64,000 nt of DNA, from positions 1,521,149-1,585,148 of the forward strand of contig ML133454.1 in assembly GCA_003864495.1 (NCBI GenBank). Reading direction: 5' to 3'. The DNA is from Nemopilema nomurai (taxonomy: Eukaryota > Cnidaria > Scyphozoa > Rhizostomeae > Rhizostomatidae). The notes under the pieces were generated by a model. That model was given only the letters and a program-made list of their open reading frames with translations, did no database searches and had not been told where the DNA came from. Shown piece by piece: positions 1 through 14,200 of this stretch. The translations under genes and the position numbers were made by a program. The first letter of the stretch is position 1. Each line of letters opens with the position of its first letter.

Positions 1-933
1 ACCAAACAGCTTGTGCTATAGTTTCAATGAAAAGATGTCTACTATGCATAGCCAACAGAGGTTTCCTCCTAAGCCAACCGTATTGTACTTGCTAATTTCT
101 ACTGTGGAATTGTAGATAAATGAAATATATGAAAAATATACAAAATTAATCAGTGCTATGAAAAATGAGTACAAAAAAACCTTTAAGTATGGAAAGGGCT
201 TCAAATTGATCGTCTTGACTCGAAAGCAGTTGTTTATAGACAATCAAAACTAAAAAATGCGACCATCACATAAATTGTTAGTTATGAGAAAATGAGGCCT
301 GGACCATCTTCCATGATCAATATCAATCAAAATTTATCTTTCCTTGCATCGTTTCTTGCTAAAATGACATTTACTTTTTCTGTCCATTGTAAAACTGTCT
401 TCTCATTTAGGTTTTCCAATGTTTTAAGGCATTGATCAAACTACTTGGTAACATGTCAATACACAAATGTACTGTAGAACAATGCTTGTTTATTCTCTCG
501 ACTCGATATAACTCATCTTGAACAGTAAGTCTTTCAAAAGGGATACCAAAGACCGATGGCTCGCACTAAGGGGTCCAAACTATTAGACTCACTAGATACA
601 AAATAACAAGTTTGCTACTCCGTTGGACAGATTAGCAACTAGAAATGATCGTGTTGTCTTTCGTACATTACTTCAAACCACGAAGTAATCAATCGCAGTA
701 GTCAGAACATTCTTCTTCGTTCTGTTTAGTCTTCGAGTTTATGAAAACATGCACACGATCCCGGAGCTGGTATTTGTCACAACAAAACAAGAAATTTAGG
801 AGCTGAATCGATATTTGACTAGGCATAGATCCTTTCTAATATCAGAGACAAGTTCCATTTAGCGACACTTCCCTTTCCTTTCTTACAATATCGCATTTAT
901 AACATTACAATATAGCATTAGAATTTAGCTCAC

Positions 934-1107
934 CTATACAGACTTCGTGTCTTCCATTTCCAAAGGAAGCGGCGCATGCAACAGCGTCGACGAGATAGTT
1001 CGACTGACAACGGTCAGGAAGGTTTCGCGATTATTTCTCGTTGCTAGCAGGTTGAAAAACATCTGCCTCTCTTTGTTTGCGTTTCTCATTGTGGCATAGA
1101 CAATCAT
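934..1107 (-). CDS. Possible small or partial coding exon, unrecognised
   Basis: A minus-strand ORF begins MIVYATMRNANKERQMFFNL and contains LLHAPLPLEMEDTKSV before TAG. A good donor (GTGAGC) follows the TAG directly, and a second possible donor (GTATAG) lies just before it, so this could be the first exon of a gene running off the left edge. The composition looks more protein-like than the surrounding AT-rich sequence. A possible downstream exon at about 1-91 follows an acceptor-like ATTAG. I do not recognise the family, and the exon structure is a guess. Confidence 0.3.
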   Translation of the reverse strand: MIVYATMRNANKERQMFFNLLATRNNRETFLTVVSRTISSTLLHAPLPLEMEDTKSV

Positions 1108-2208
1108 TCTATTGTGAATGATTTCAATTATTTTAAATATTGGCGAGCATTTTTTCGAACATGGTTAAAAAATCTCTACCATCCTTTAAAAACGGCATGC
1201 ATAATTGTGATCGCAGGTTTCAGCAATCTTCATACGGCATCTGAACAGGGGTGGTCTTCTTCAACTATGCAACAGCTTAACGACTGCTATCCATTCAAGA
1301 AGATCACCAACAGATTTCTACCCCGAAGCCAAATACTTTACAAGAATTGCCTCCTTCTTTCTACTAGTTCTGGAGCGGATTTAGCCCAGTAAAAGTTTTA
1401 CTGCTGATCGATCGAGTCTGCTTTGCCACTTAAAGACGTGCAAGGACTCTTTGATGCTTTTAGACTCTTTGCATCTCTGTTCAGATTGCTTCTAGACATT
1501 GGTATAAATACAAATAGTGAATTAGCATAATTTTTAAACCGATAAAAGTTTGCAATGGAGACAAAAGGCCTATTGATTTTTGCTTACGTCATTACTAGTC
1601 TACGAAAGTTTTCGCACTTTCTCATGCTTGCAAAGGCAAAGTAATGCCCACTTCGATGGTTTGTAGATGAGTCACAAAGAGAAAACAAGATTTGCGTTAG
1701 TGAAGACGAATATATAAACTTAGAAAAGCCAAACTTACAAAAAGTTACTTAAAAGTATAAACTTAATATCTACGTAAAATCCATGCAGTAAGAACTGCGA
1801 TCGTTTGCTCAACAAGCAGACACATTAGTCTTCTTAAGCATCTCCATTTTTGTTCAACACGTTGCACGTTTCGATCTTATAACTGGCCCAGGCTTCTTCA
1901 CCTATAAGATAATGGTACGAAATTCGAATCAACAACTGGCAGACTTTCATTCTTTAAACAGCAATTGAGTATAAAGTCAAGTATCTTCAATTAAATGCCT
2001 TGAATATCCGGTGTTTGCTTGGGAACGTTATTGGTCAATTGCCAACTTCATATGATTCGTTAAAACCAATCAGCTACAGATATTTCTCCTGTATATTCGC
2101 CAATCACTGAGTCAACATGATATAAAAGGCCTCTTTGCCATTGCCATTGTAATATGCAACAGGAATATATCATAGGTTTGTACCCAAGTGCCTTGAAAAC
2201 TGAATGGC
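1108..2208. other. Region downstream of the TEP gene
   Basis: AT-rich sequence holding the 3' UTR of the thioester protein gene and intergenic DNA. I see no convincing coding signal, RNA gene or repeat. Confidence 0.5.
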
Positions 2209-5200
2209 CTAGCATTGAGGAAGAGTGATATTGCGAGTAGAAGCACTTATGTCTGAAGGGGTAAAAAGATCAAGGGTCCTACCAGTGTTGTAGTAGTCAT
2301 AGATCACTGCATGGGCTTTCTTCCGATCAGATACGTCGATTGTTTGTTCCACAAGCACTTCAATACATGTCTTGGACTCAATCTGGCGCAAGAGATATTA
2401 ACTTAACCACGAATGACATAAACGAAGGAAGTAATATAGAATTCAAGCTCGAGGGAAATGGGTATGTCAATTTCTGTCAAACAAGTCATCAGTCCAAACA
2501 TGCATTCAATGACAAAAAAAATTGACAGCTCAAATTTGGAGATGATGAAAAGGCAAAAATACAAAGCAATGCATTTTGAGCTGGTTGGCAATCCCATTCT
2601 AGAAAGCAGCCCGTTTAAATTTGCGTTATCAAAGGTATACAAATCAGACGACCAACCTTCTCGAAGTAGATTGAAAGCGTGTTGTCATCCACCTCATAAT
2701 CCTTCAGCAAATCGTTTGAATTCGATTGGAGGAGCTAAACCATGGAAGAATGTTTTAGAAGAGCTTAAGAATCGCTGGTTTTGATTTAAAATAACTAATT
2801 ACTAATCACAAAAGCTAGTAGATGTTGGAAACGATCTTCAGAAATTTATTCATTATTCCAGTAACCATAGGTAAGCAGAAAAGTCGTCGAAAGCTAAAAC
2901 CGCAAGAGATAATGAAAAATAAACAAAAAAATAAAACTTTAAAGAGACAAATTCGAATATTTAGCAGATTCGCTTCTTTTTATTTGGTGACACCATGAGA
3001 TACCGAAGAAGCTCCTGGGCAGTTTCTGAATACCCACCTGATCCAAGTGCTCTTTGACTGGCTCAAATCCAGACACCATTTTAACTGCAATTAGCGCCAT
3101 GTTACTCGCGCCAATACCATAGTAGCTGGATAAAAACAAAGGCAGAAAAATCTAAAAAGCACTAAATATTGAACGTATTCCTTAATGAGGCAGGAGGTTA
3201 TTTATCGTATCTGACAAGCAAAACGGCCAGGAATCATTAAGTCACGTCTACCATTGCTGGAAACAAAATTTTTTCTATTTGTTAAATTTCAACCAAATAT
3301 GAACGACAGCCTTCGTACTGCTACGAAAAGCTTGTGGATTGTCGTAGTCGCCTCGATGGTCGAGAAGTTGACGATCCTGAAGATCATGTGGAAGCAAGGC
3401 TTAAGAAAGAGCCATTGGCTATTTTGCGTTATGTGGCATCAAAGATTAGAGAACTATTTCGCGAAGGTAGAATGGCACGGTTTCACTGTGCAGCTTTTCA
3501 CCTTAATGACACAAATCGTAAGACCCTTGCTCCATTTAACACGTCACTTCTATGTTGCAAACGAGGATTTTCGCTCTTGCATTAAGGCTCTACTTCCTGC
3601 AACAACTGACATTTACAAGACTTGGTGATCTTAATGATTGTCGCAAAAACCTTCTTAATCGTCAGAAAATCTTTAAGTCTACAGCAGAATTGGTGCTATA
3701 CCGCCATTACTCACTATTTTGACTGCCATTGTTATCGATACTTTTGTCATCACCCGCAAAATCGTTATCATCATCACCATTACATCATCATGCATCTATC
3801 TACGCTGTGTACAGCCTTTTTGCATTTTTTCTTTGCAATATTTCTTTTCTATTTATGTTTCCCACCTGCAAACTATCTTGTCTTGATATATGCCTTTGCA
3901 AAATGAACTGGCTTACAATATTTCTTACGAGGCTTACAATATTTCTTATTAGCATCCTTATCAAGAGGATTCTACATTTTCAAAAGGTCAAGCCTAAAAA
4001 ATGGACGGTTCCCAAAGAGAGTTGCCCAGCGTTTTCGTTGCAAATCGCAAAGATTGATGCTACTATCAACGCCCCTGATTAAAACTCAGTGCAATCTCAC
4101 TATCTGTCATTACGACATAACTGAAGGGTGCTCTTTGCTTCAGTAACGATCTAGGCAGGGGTAAAGCAGACGTGACGAAAAATTTATTGTCCCAAACCTG
4201 GCACAAATCTTGAGGCTGTGTCTGCAATTTGGTCCTTTTGGACTTGGTTTTATGGCAAGGAAAAACTTGGGCTTTTCTGTCGCATCAGGAATGTTATATT
4301 TAACGTTTGCCTGTTGGAGAAAAATGGCGAACAAGCAGGTAAAAGAAAATGGTCATTAAATCATAAAAAGCTCTAACACTATACGATTATAGATACTCGA
4401 AACATTGCGTGTTCAATCACTGTAGGATTACTGTGAGATGCTGAACAAATAATACTGTTTGCATTCACAAAAAAAACAATCATCGACAAATTTTGAGATA
4501 ACGTTTATTGTTAAACCTGTCTTTAGACTGTTCTCGATCAAAAAAGATAAGTGTACTTGTTTATATTCGTCAAAAAGCATCGAACAATGTTGTTTGTGAC
4601 TAGTTTGTCAAATATTTATGTAAGAGTAAGCATTCATATGTAAAATAAATGAAGTGTCGGAAGTGAATTTATACTATGTTGATGCACCTGTTCGATCGAT
4701 CGATCAATCGCTAAATCAATCAGTCAAATAAACAATCAATCAATCAACCAATTATCAATTGAAAAAAGAAATAAGTAGACATTTTTATGTGATATTTCTA
4801 TTAATGCACTTGCAGAATAATTTAAGAATTGACTTGAATGGAAAGAAAAACACAGGGCACCAAAAATTAAAAGTCGTCAGTACCATTCTGATGAAATTAA
4901 TTTTACACTTTACTAAGTAAATTTAGCAATATTCCAAGGTTGCGAAACCTATGAACTACATGTTAGATATATGAAGTGGAAAATTAAGCATCTGCATTAG
5001 GCTAGAACAATTAATGAAGAAACTTTATATTACTTGAACAAGGGCACAACCGCTTCCTTTGGCAGTTAAAGTGACTTTGGTTGGGACTTCAGGTATCTGT
5101 GAACAAGAAATACAAAGCTATAGGGGTTTTGTCCCACGTTGACACAATGCCCCTCACTTCTTATACATTATGGGTGAAAACTTTAGTTATTCTGTCCAGC

Positions 5201-8200
5201 TCCACTGAGTCTTGAAACAACAATGAAATCGTCCTGCATCCAATCAAAGTCAAGCTCTGCCTTCGTGAAAATAAACTGAAACAAACATGCACTTAGGCCC
5301 TTCTAGCCTCAGAACAGTTAGACGGACCGTTAAAATGTGTTTTCGCAAAAACATCGCGATGTGAACCAGATATTACAGGATGATTGCTTGAAAAGCAACT
5401 GGAACTAAAATAAAACAGGGTGGCTGGAATTTCCTGGTGCAATTTTGGCTATCATCACTACTTAAAACGAAGCCAAGTTATAAGTTCATAGGAGATCACA
5501 TTATGGGCAGAGCTGGGAACAAATATCTTATCGGATGCATTGGCAATATTGCTAGAATGAATAAAGAAATCAAAGGTGCAATATAATTCATAACTTTTGG
5601 TAACGAAATCGTTTACCGATTCATCGAATACAAAACAGAACAGAAAGCAAAACGATGAACGAAACGCAAGGACCATCTGCTATTACCTCCACCTGCTGCA
5701 GGACCAATTTGTTATCATCATTGATTGTGAATTGATGGTCAAGCTTAGTGGCTCGAATGTGCACTTGGATGTCACTGTCTCCTTGGTAAACTAAGCCTCC
5801 ATATAAGGCAAGCGCCTGCAGTGCCACGCAAGTATCCTAAAAAACAAAAGGCCTCGTACAGTCACAGCCTCTATTGCATACAGCCTCTAATTGGAACATA
5901 CAGGTCATTAACGCAAGTTTTAAAACCTCAAGCATCGAAACAATTTCGTTTTTCGCAGATCTATGTTAGCTTTTGCCATTTTTGCATTACTGCAGTTAAT
6001 AAGAGTGCCTCCAATAAGCATGTTCAGAAAATTTTTCGAATCGAAATTGAGTTTATAACAAATAACAAATTAAACTGATGGTAAGTAAGTAGATTTCTGA
6101 ATGAAGGAGACGGCTGGTAGATTTGAATGTTGAGGCCAGGTAATTTAACTAGCAAGAAATGTTCATTGTTTGTCAAGAACTTAACAACAGCCTCGAAACA
6201 GTAGAACAACTTTGTTTCTCCAATCGAGCCACCTTCAAGTTGCATTACTCACTAGCTTAATCTCAAATAAAAAATTTTCTGTACCTAGCTCTTACTATTA
6301 CTGAAGTGCATATCTTGCATCAAAATCACACAAATTTCTTTGTAAACAACATGGCAAACGAGAAGAGCATCTTCGATACAAGCAAGGTTCTCAATACAAA
6401 GGTTAAACATCCGGGAATAGACGATAAAGATGACCTACTTGTGTGGAAGCAAAGCCTCCCAGCGAATTTCTTTGTTTCGCAAGCCATCTGACAATCGGTG
6501 CAGCAGCAACAACCTCTGGCTGACTTCCACTTACGTAGGCCAGAAGCACATATGCAGTCATTTCGATATCAATGGGCGCTGGGCCATGTCCGCTAGACTG
6601 ACCTGACTCCCAATGCGTTGTCCCACCTGCCAATTCAAAAAGTACAATGACACATGACAGCAGATTGAGGCCTCTACCTTTGAAACAACGAATGCTTTAA
6701 GCTGGTAGCAAACATTTACGTCTATCAAACTAGGCCCTATCGTAAACAGGAACTATCTATCATAAACATGACAGGAAAATTTGATTAAGTCTTTGAGATT
6801 CGATGCTGGGAGAAAAAACCGAAAATAGATCAATTTAGCAAAAGACACCGAAACCTTGGAATTGGAGTACGTGAGCTAATGAACAAGACGACAATGGGCT
6901 TTGTCAAGTTGTAACAAGCTGGAAAAAAACCTTAAAGATTTTCTATGAATGGATGGAAGGAGAATTGGATAGCGAGTGTTGTCGGCAACTGCAACATAGC
7001 AAATCATCAAATCAGCTATACAAAGCTGCATAGCAAATCATCTGTCTGAGAAAAAACCTTAGCAATTTTCTGCAAGATAAAGTAAAACCGACAATTGCAG
7101 TCTGCTGCCACAAGAAGCTCTTCGAACACCGAGATAAGTGGCGATGTTGTCTGGTTTTCTAAGCAAAACCCCGCATCGCAGATTATTGTGCTTGGAAATC
7201 AAGGAAAAGAACACCTTTTTCCGAGAGGGTTACGTTTCTCGTTTGCGCGAAAAATTATGCCAAAAACTTTTCAAAAGCTTAAAACTCGCAATATGATTTA
7301 GATTTTAAGTGCCGATACGCCAGTTATCTTGGCCATCAACGCTTTAGAAACGCGGTTTTTTGAAAAAAAGGATAACGAACTGAGACATCGATGGTACCAG
7401 ATGTATATCGAGGTACTAATAAGCAATTGTGAAATAGCTAATCTATTTCTTGCTGCGAAGAAATTGCATCTAGGTCACATCAAACAAAGAACCGTTACTA
7501 GCGATACTTGAAGAAATATGTTTTATTGATGAGCGCATGCATGGGTCTGCATTTCTGTTCATATATATATATACTTCATGGTTACATTCTTTTGGCTCGT
7601 TCTATTAGAATACTCATTTTGAAACAGTTGAATGGCGAAATAAAAAACCAATGACAATGAACAATAAGGCAAACCACCAGCTTTCAATTGCCATTGGTTA
7701 CAATACAAACAATCGAATCTCGACTTGGAGATGATCTAAGAACGAAAACATTGTGGCAGTGAAGTGGTAGCTTAAGTTTATATGGGTTACTTTTACATAA
7801 ACATGGATAATTATTGTATTAAAGAAAGCACCACCACCTACACCTACGTACCTTGGCGAATAGCCAGTGATGTTAGCTTGTCTACCAGTTCAGCACGCTG
7901 TGAGGCCTGGGCAACAGTCATTGTGTACGCAATCAAACTGATTGAGTAGGGATCTTTCAATAAGGGAAGTCCTTTGCCGATACAGGCCAATGCTGCCTGC
8001 GCTTCTTTGCTCTGAGGAATCAAGTAGTACACCAACCATTACAAAGAAGGTACAAATAGTATTTATTAAAAGATCAAAGAAGTGGCTTCATAGAGAGAGG
8101 AATGCCTGGAATCATTGCTCCTATAATGACAAAGGCATGAAAACTTTCGAACACAAATTTATCAAGCTTCCAAATATAAACAACGTAAAACTGTTAAAGC

Positions 8201-11200
8201 TAATATAGATTTAGTTAATATTACGGCTAGAATGGGAGCTCACTAGTAAATACTTGAATTTACATATGTTGAATTTGCCATTGCAAAATAATTCATCAAT
8301 CAGTTCAGAGTTGTCAAGCACTTTGTTAGAAATTTACACTTAATTTCGCCATACCGGTTCAATGGAAAGGCTTAAAAACAGTAATGCTAATGTAAAATTG
8401 GAGATGTTAGCCAATAAAAAGTTAATATTGCAATTTGACAAATTATACGAGAGTTTATAGAGAAACTGTTACTTAATATTACTAAAGATAATGTTAGTAT
8501 ATCGCACTTAAATTACCCTTGACATTACCCTTAAACTAGAGAATGTGCCAGTCCATAAGACAGTAAATTCAACAAAATATCCATTAGCACACTGTTAACA
8601 CGTGGTTGGGAATTGTCCAAGCAAAATGGCGATGCACCTTTTTTATAAATGACTTTGATTGGACAACGGGGGTATCCATACAAGTCTGACCGCGCTAGTT
8701 CCAGACTCTATTAACGTCTCTTGCAAAACAATAACAATTCCGTTCCGTTGAGTTCCGCCCATTGTTAAGTAATTAATACAGAGTGAATAATAATGAACTT
8801 ATTTCCAAACATTTTCACTTTGTTATGAATAGTCAAAAGAAGGCATACCTGGATTTGAAGACCAGCTTCGATCAAAGCAGAAAGGACAAATGCCGTCATG
8901 GTAACACCACTGGTCACGCCCCCCTGAAAATCAATCAAAAAGTGTGGAAGCATCACTCACATCTTTTCTGTAATCAAATAGAATCAGGTGCACAAATCAT
9001 GTGGATTGAACAACAAGAAGTGGATTGAAGAAAACTGAATATCAAGGCAAGAAACTAGTTCATTCTTCTGATTTTGACTTCTCAAACAAAATTGCCTGCA
9101 TTCACTCCATCTGAATACTTCAGCAGGAGGCTGAATGCACATAATAAAAAAACCCTAGACATCATCAGAAATAACTCGGCCCCAGACCTCTTCAGAAAAT
9201 CTAATCAAAGTGAGATGAAGATATACCTTCATTGACTTATGTATGACCATACCAACTTCTTTGAAGCAGCCATCCTTTTCTTGCAGGGACAAAAGCCACG
9301 ACATACTGGCTGCGATTTCTTTCTGGTCAATGAAGATGTACGGCTTTGCCTGTGCGTATGACTTTAACACAAAAGCCGTCAACCTGCAAGGGAATAAGTA
9401 ACTCAGCCTGGTAAGCCCATCTTGCAGGAACAGTGAAAGCTACTGGGTGGGTGGGTGCCTTTAGGAGCACAATAGCCCCCCCCCCCCCCAACTCTCCGAA
9501 CTAACTGGTTGACAATATCTGCGAAGTAGTGTATCAAATACTTTATTGCGTGGGTAAACAAGTGGGCAGCCATTGCTTCTACCAGTCCATAGCCCAGCCG
9601 CAACCGTGGACCACTGCTCTATACAGTGAATCACAAAGTCATTCAGATTTATAAGTGAATCAGGTCAATCAGCGATGATTAATTGTTTAGTGACTGATCA
9701 AGATGTAAGTAATACTCAGGTGCATGTGAAATAATTGCAATCAAAGCATAGAGGAAGGAGCCTGACAGCCACCCTGGCAATTGGCAATTGAAAAAAGCTC
9801 ATCTAACCAAGTGCTGCCTTCACGGTCCCGACTCCCAAAAGCGGAATAGGATCCATCAGATCGCTTGTAGGTCAGTTCCCGTTGATAGCCTTGAATGAAG
9901 AGAGACAATCGGTTTGCAGTATGATTACATGGCGCAAGTCGGTGTTACCTTACTTGGTTCGATTTTTATCTGTTTATTACCTCTAGAAAAGTTATTCAAA
10001 TTTCACTAGATATTTCAATAAATATTCGAAAAAGTAATTTAAGTGAATTCGACTAATCGTAAGGAAACTTGTAAAAGAACGTTAAAAAAATCTTCATCAC
10101 GATATGCAATGGAAAGGTACCATTCTAAGAGCAGTGTTCGCTCGAATATTAAAGACTAGCGTTCTGTCCTGCTCTAGACTATGATAGAGAACGTTTAAAA
10201 ACGAATAATATCTGCATCCTTTCACAGCATTTTTTAATGTCATTCCTCATAAACCCTTCGTTCTTTTTGTTGTTTGTTTACTTTGCTTACTTTAAAAGCA
10301 ATTGATTGTTTCATTCAACAGTGTAGTTGCCATCACATCGAACTACAATCTTTGAAATATTTGGCACAAGGCTTTTGATAGGCACAACCTATCAGCAGCA
10401 TTCCTTCAATAACCTTGTGTAGCAGAAAATACATTGACCACGAGCAACTTAAATCCATGACGGGGTATCACTACATCAAGTTAACAAATCAATATATACA
10501 GGAATGCTAAGGGATATGTATCTAGCATTCTTTTTCAATGCCTCTTAACAAAAAAGCAGCAGTAATGTGACCCAGTGCAGACAATAAAGCAGGTTACAAC
10601 ACGAACATTAAAACAAGGTAATACCAAGCAGGTGATACCACAGTAGGCAGCGTATTCTAAAGTATTTGGGAAGTGTCACCTGCAACCATAAATGTCTTAG
10701 CTCGCTCTTCGACCTCCTTGCTTGACTGCTTCGTCTTTGTTAAGTACTGCAGAATGTATATGTTGGGGGCAAACTTCAGCATGTTCTGCTCGCCACATCC
10801 ATAAGGCATGGCCAACAGCTTGTCTAAGTCAGTCAGTGAAGGCCCCATCAGGTCACCTGCAAAGGATGGGATAAGCACTTAACAATGCTCCTGGGGGAGG
10901 TAAGAGAGAAACAGAACATATGCTTTAAGAAGCGGGAATTCAAATTGGCAATTATAAGATTCTTTCAGACGAAACTGAACTGAAATTTCATAGTATGAAA
11001 CATAGCAATACCAGCCTTGAGGCTTCGGATTAAAAGCTCAACCTCTGGATGGGAGAGAGTTAGAGCAAATGACAGATTTTCTTTATGTCCCTCACGCCAT
11101 TTTAACTATGAATAAAAAATATTTGCTTACCGTACACTGAGAACTTGGCATAAACAGAATCAGGAACAATCTTGGCTGGGAGCTTCAGTTGGAAAGCCTC

Positions 11201-14200
11201 TAAATAGTCAGTGCTCCCTGCAAAAGGATCATGCAAGATTCACAGGTCTTGAAAATCCAGAAATACAACTCAAAGTACTAGGAAATTATGACATTTACGT
11301 GAACAAATCATTGTTTCTAGATCAATACCATTTGATATTCTTTAAGTCATCATCATGCCGTATACCATGGTTGAGGTAATCAGAGACTTTTAACACCGGT
11401 AAACTTTGGCTGTCTCTAGGCATGTTTTTGGATACAAGATGCAGCGCAGCGTATTTGGGTTTACATTATTGTTAAAGTGACAGAAATACACCAAGGTCAC
11501 TTTAGCGGCGTTTGGAGTGTAAAAGGCCCCTGTCATTCACAACCTTAAGAATACTGTCTAAATAAACAAGCCTAAATAAACAAGCTTAAAGAAACTGAAC
11601 AAAAAACAAACAAACATTAATGAACTATTTGTGTCTCTTTTCCTGGTGCTAGTTACTTATTTGCTAAGGCAATTTGTCTGAAAATGTTCGCTTCCATTGC
11701 TTACCCTTTGATAGGCAAATCAGTGAATTGTAGTTGTACTCCTTCTTGACGCCTTCAGGCTGCAAAAACAACGACTTAAGAATGGGGCGAAGCATTAAAG
11801 GTCAAACTGCCAGGTGCAGCAACAACAACATTTTAAGCAAAAATATATACTAATTGACTAAGATGAACGCTTTTATGTTTAAATGACCTCCAGCTACACG
11901 AATTTTTTCAGGTGTACTTCCACGCTTAGGCATTCATTCGTTACGTAATATACTGCAAACTCATCCCAAGCTTGTTTTTGTTATTACGTCATACCTTATC
12001 TTAATCAAAGGCAATGGCGCAGATGCGAAAGAGCCTGTCTCGCATCAGGAAAACGGACAAACAAGGATGTAGTGGCAGGTTTCGCTTGCTCTTAAATCCT
12101 TTCCAATTTGCATCCAAGATAAAAACGACAGCGATGACTGGTTGAAAAACGCTTTTCACAGCAGCGAAAATCGATGTTCAGGAAAATCCTAACCACGAGA
12201 CGCAGCTTCTTATTTAAACATTCCATTAATGACGAAACTACGAAATTAATAACGAGACGAAGCACGGCTGCAGAAAACACGTGACTTGCGTCGATGAGCA
12301 ACACTTAAAGACTTCCAGTACAAAAATACGTAATGGAGACTAGAACCAAAAATAAGGATGGTGCAGAACTTGGAAACAGGATGGTGCAGAACTTGAAGTG
12401 CCTCCACTTTTGCTGTTTTTCTATAATTAAAAAGCCGTTAAGAAACCCGATCAACTGGCCTATCAACCAACCAATCAGTCAACCAATCAATAAATCAATT
12501 GATCAGTAAATCACATGGGAAACGAATAAATACCTCCACGAGTAGCATCCGTTTGACAGCGTCGGCTGCATTTACAGAACTCGCCATCTTGCTGTCCTTT
12601 GAACAGACATTCTGATCAGTGGTGATAGCTTTGATTGTTATCGGAATCTTGCCGATTTTCGTTGGAGTGATTTTAAATTTGATCGAGTTCGACTGGCCGC
12701 CACAAACGCACAGCTTTGATGACAAAATGTCAGAGGTAAACTCCTGCGAGGCTTCTACTGACAGTCTTACCTGAAAATGACACTTTCGCAATTCAGATCT
12801 AAAAGCTTTGCGGAGAAAGCAAACTTCTCCTGCAAAACAACTATTAGGAAAATAAACAATCGATTACTCTTCAGGAGCTCCTTCTTAAGAGACTTGCTAG
12901 GCAAACTTGTAGGGAAATGAAGTCTTTTTCTCTCCTTCTTCTCTTAGCTAATATTCTTGTGTAATATAAAAACATACAGTTAGCGTAATTGCAGAGTTCA
13001 TGAAACTTATAACCTCCCTTCAGCTGCAATTTTAATTCAAACTCCTTATCAACAATTCAAAAGGAAAATTGTTTATAATAAAATTACTAATAAACTTTCA
13101 CTAAATATGACAATATGACAAAACTTTGGAGCCGTCAATTTTTCTAGACTGCGTATTCGCCTCCATTCCATTACATGAATTCATTTGACATGAGAACTGT
13201 ATGAAATCAAATTGAATTCCTACCGTGAGGCACTTTTCAAGATAATTGAAAACAGTGACTGGTACTTGAACGCTTTCCCCGCGCACCAGTGAATAAGGCA
13301 ATGTAAGCGACACGAAGAAGGGCTGAAAGACAAGTAGCGAGGCCGTGGGCGACACCCCTACTCCAAGCCTTGAGGACATTGCGAAGGCGCTTGCGTACCA
13401 AGTCGTCAATGTATCAGGGACTTTGGCTACTATTGTCTTCTTGCCTGTGTGTTTGCTAGTTGAAATACAAGCCAAATTAAAATGAGACCACGCAAACAAG
13501 CAAACAAACAAAACCACGCAAACAAAACTGGTAAGACAGTACATTGCAAATGTTTCCGTTACGTACGATGAGAGAACCTTCTTTTTGTAATCTGGCTGTC
13601 GCAGAAGAGCATTTGAGAAATAAGTGAAAATTCTTTGCCTACTAAAAAATCAATGCAAGGCAGATCATTGGTTTTTGTCTCCATGCTACAAACAGATAAA
13701 ATACGACAGATGAGATATATACAGATAAAATGCGTAGAGATAGAATTGGACACCAGATATCTGGCAAATTTTTAAACAATTGTATTACGTCACCATCTCG
13801 AGGTGATTGGCGAGTTCAGCAAACTCACTCTACTTTTGTTTCCTCCCATATCCATGTTTCAGGAAAATCTGTCCTCACTTTTACACTTTTTGTTCCTTCT
13901 GTCTTCTTCTTCTTCTTCTTTACAACCTTGGTTTTTTTTCGTGGTGCCAATTCCATTTCTGGTACTAAATCCATGTCCACAGAAGTCTTAGCCGTAATTG
14001 CAAATAACCGTTCTCTTCCTTGTGGCCTGACGAATCGTCTTCTACGTCGACGTGAAAACCCAGAGACTCTGTCTGAAAGTAGAGAAATTTCAACTATTGA
14101 ATTTGTGTAATTGCTCCTTCAAATAAAGACACCGTGTCTTGGATCCAGAGTTTGCGATTTGTGTTCAAAAGCTTTGAAGTAAAGATACTGCTATAAGCAA

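Noticed and set aside
5458..5676. Extra TEP exon ([20 protein letters not shown])
   Set aside because: Exon 31 (ending VLQQVE) joins exon 32 (IPEVPTKV) in phase and matches the family; the intervening frame ends in a stop without a donor.
9475..9490. Poly-C/poly-G runs (also near 14920, 15009, 42541 and 53729) as regulatory G-quadruplexes
   Set aside because: They are single uninterrupted homopolymers in introns or intergenic DNA, without the spaced G-tracts a quadruplex needs; they look like ordinary homopolymer expansions.
13559..13753. Extra TEP exon between exons 20 and 21
   Set aside because: Exons 20 and 21 already join in phase (GA|C) with normal spacing between FPETWIW and VPDTLTTW; the open stretch adds no family-like sequence.
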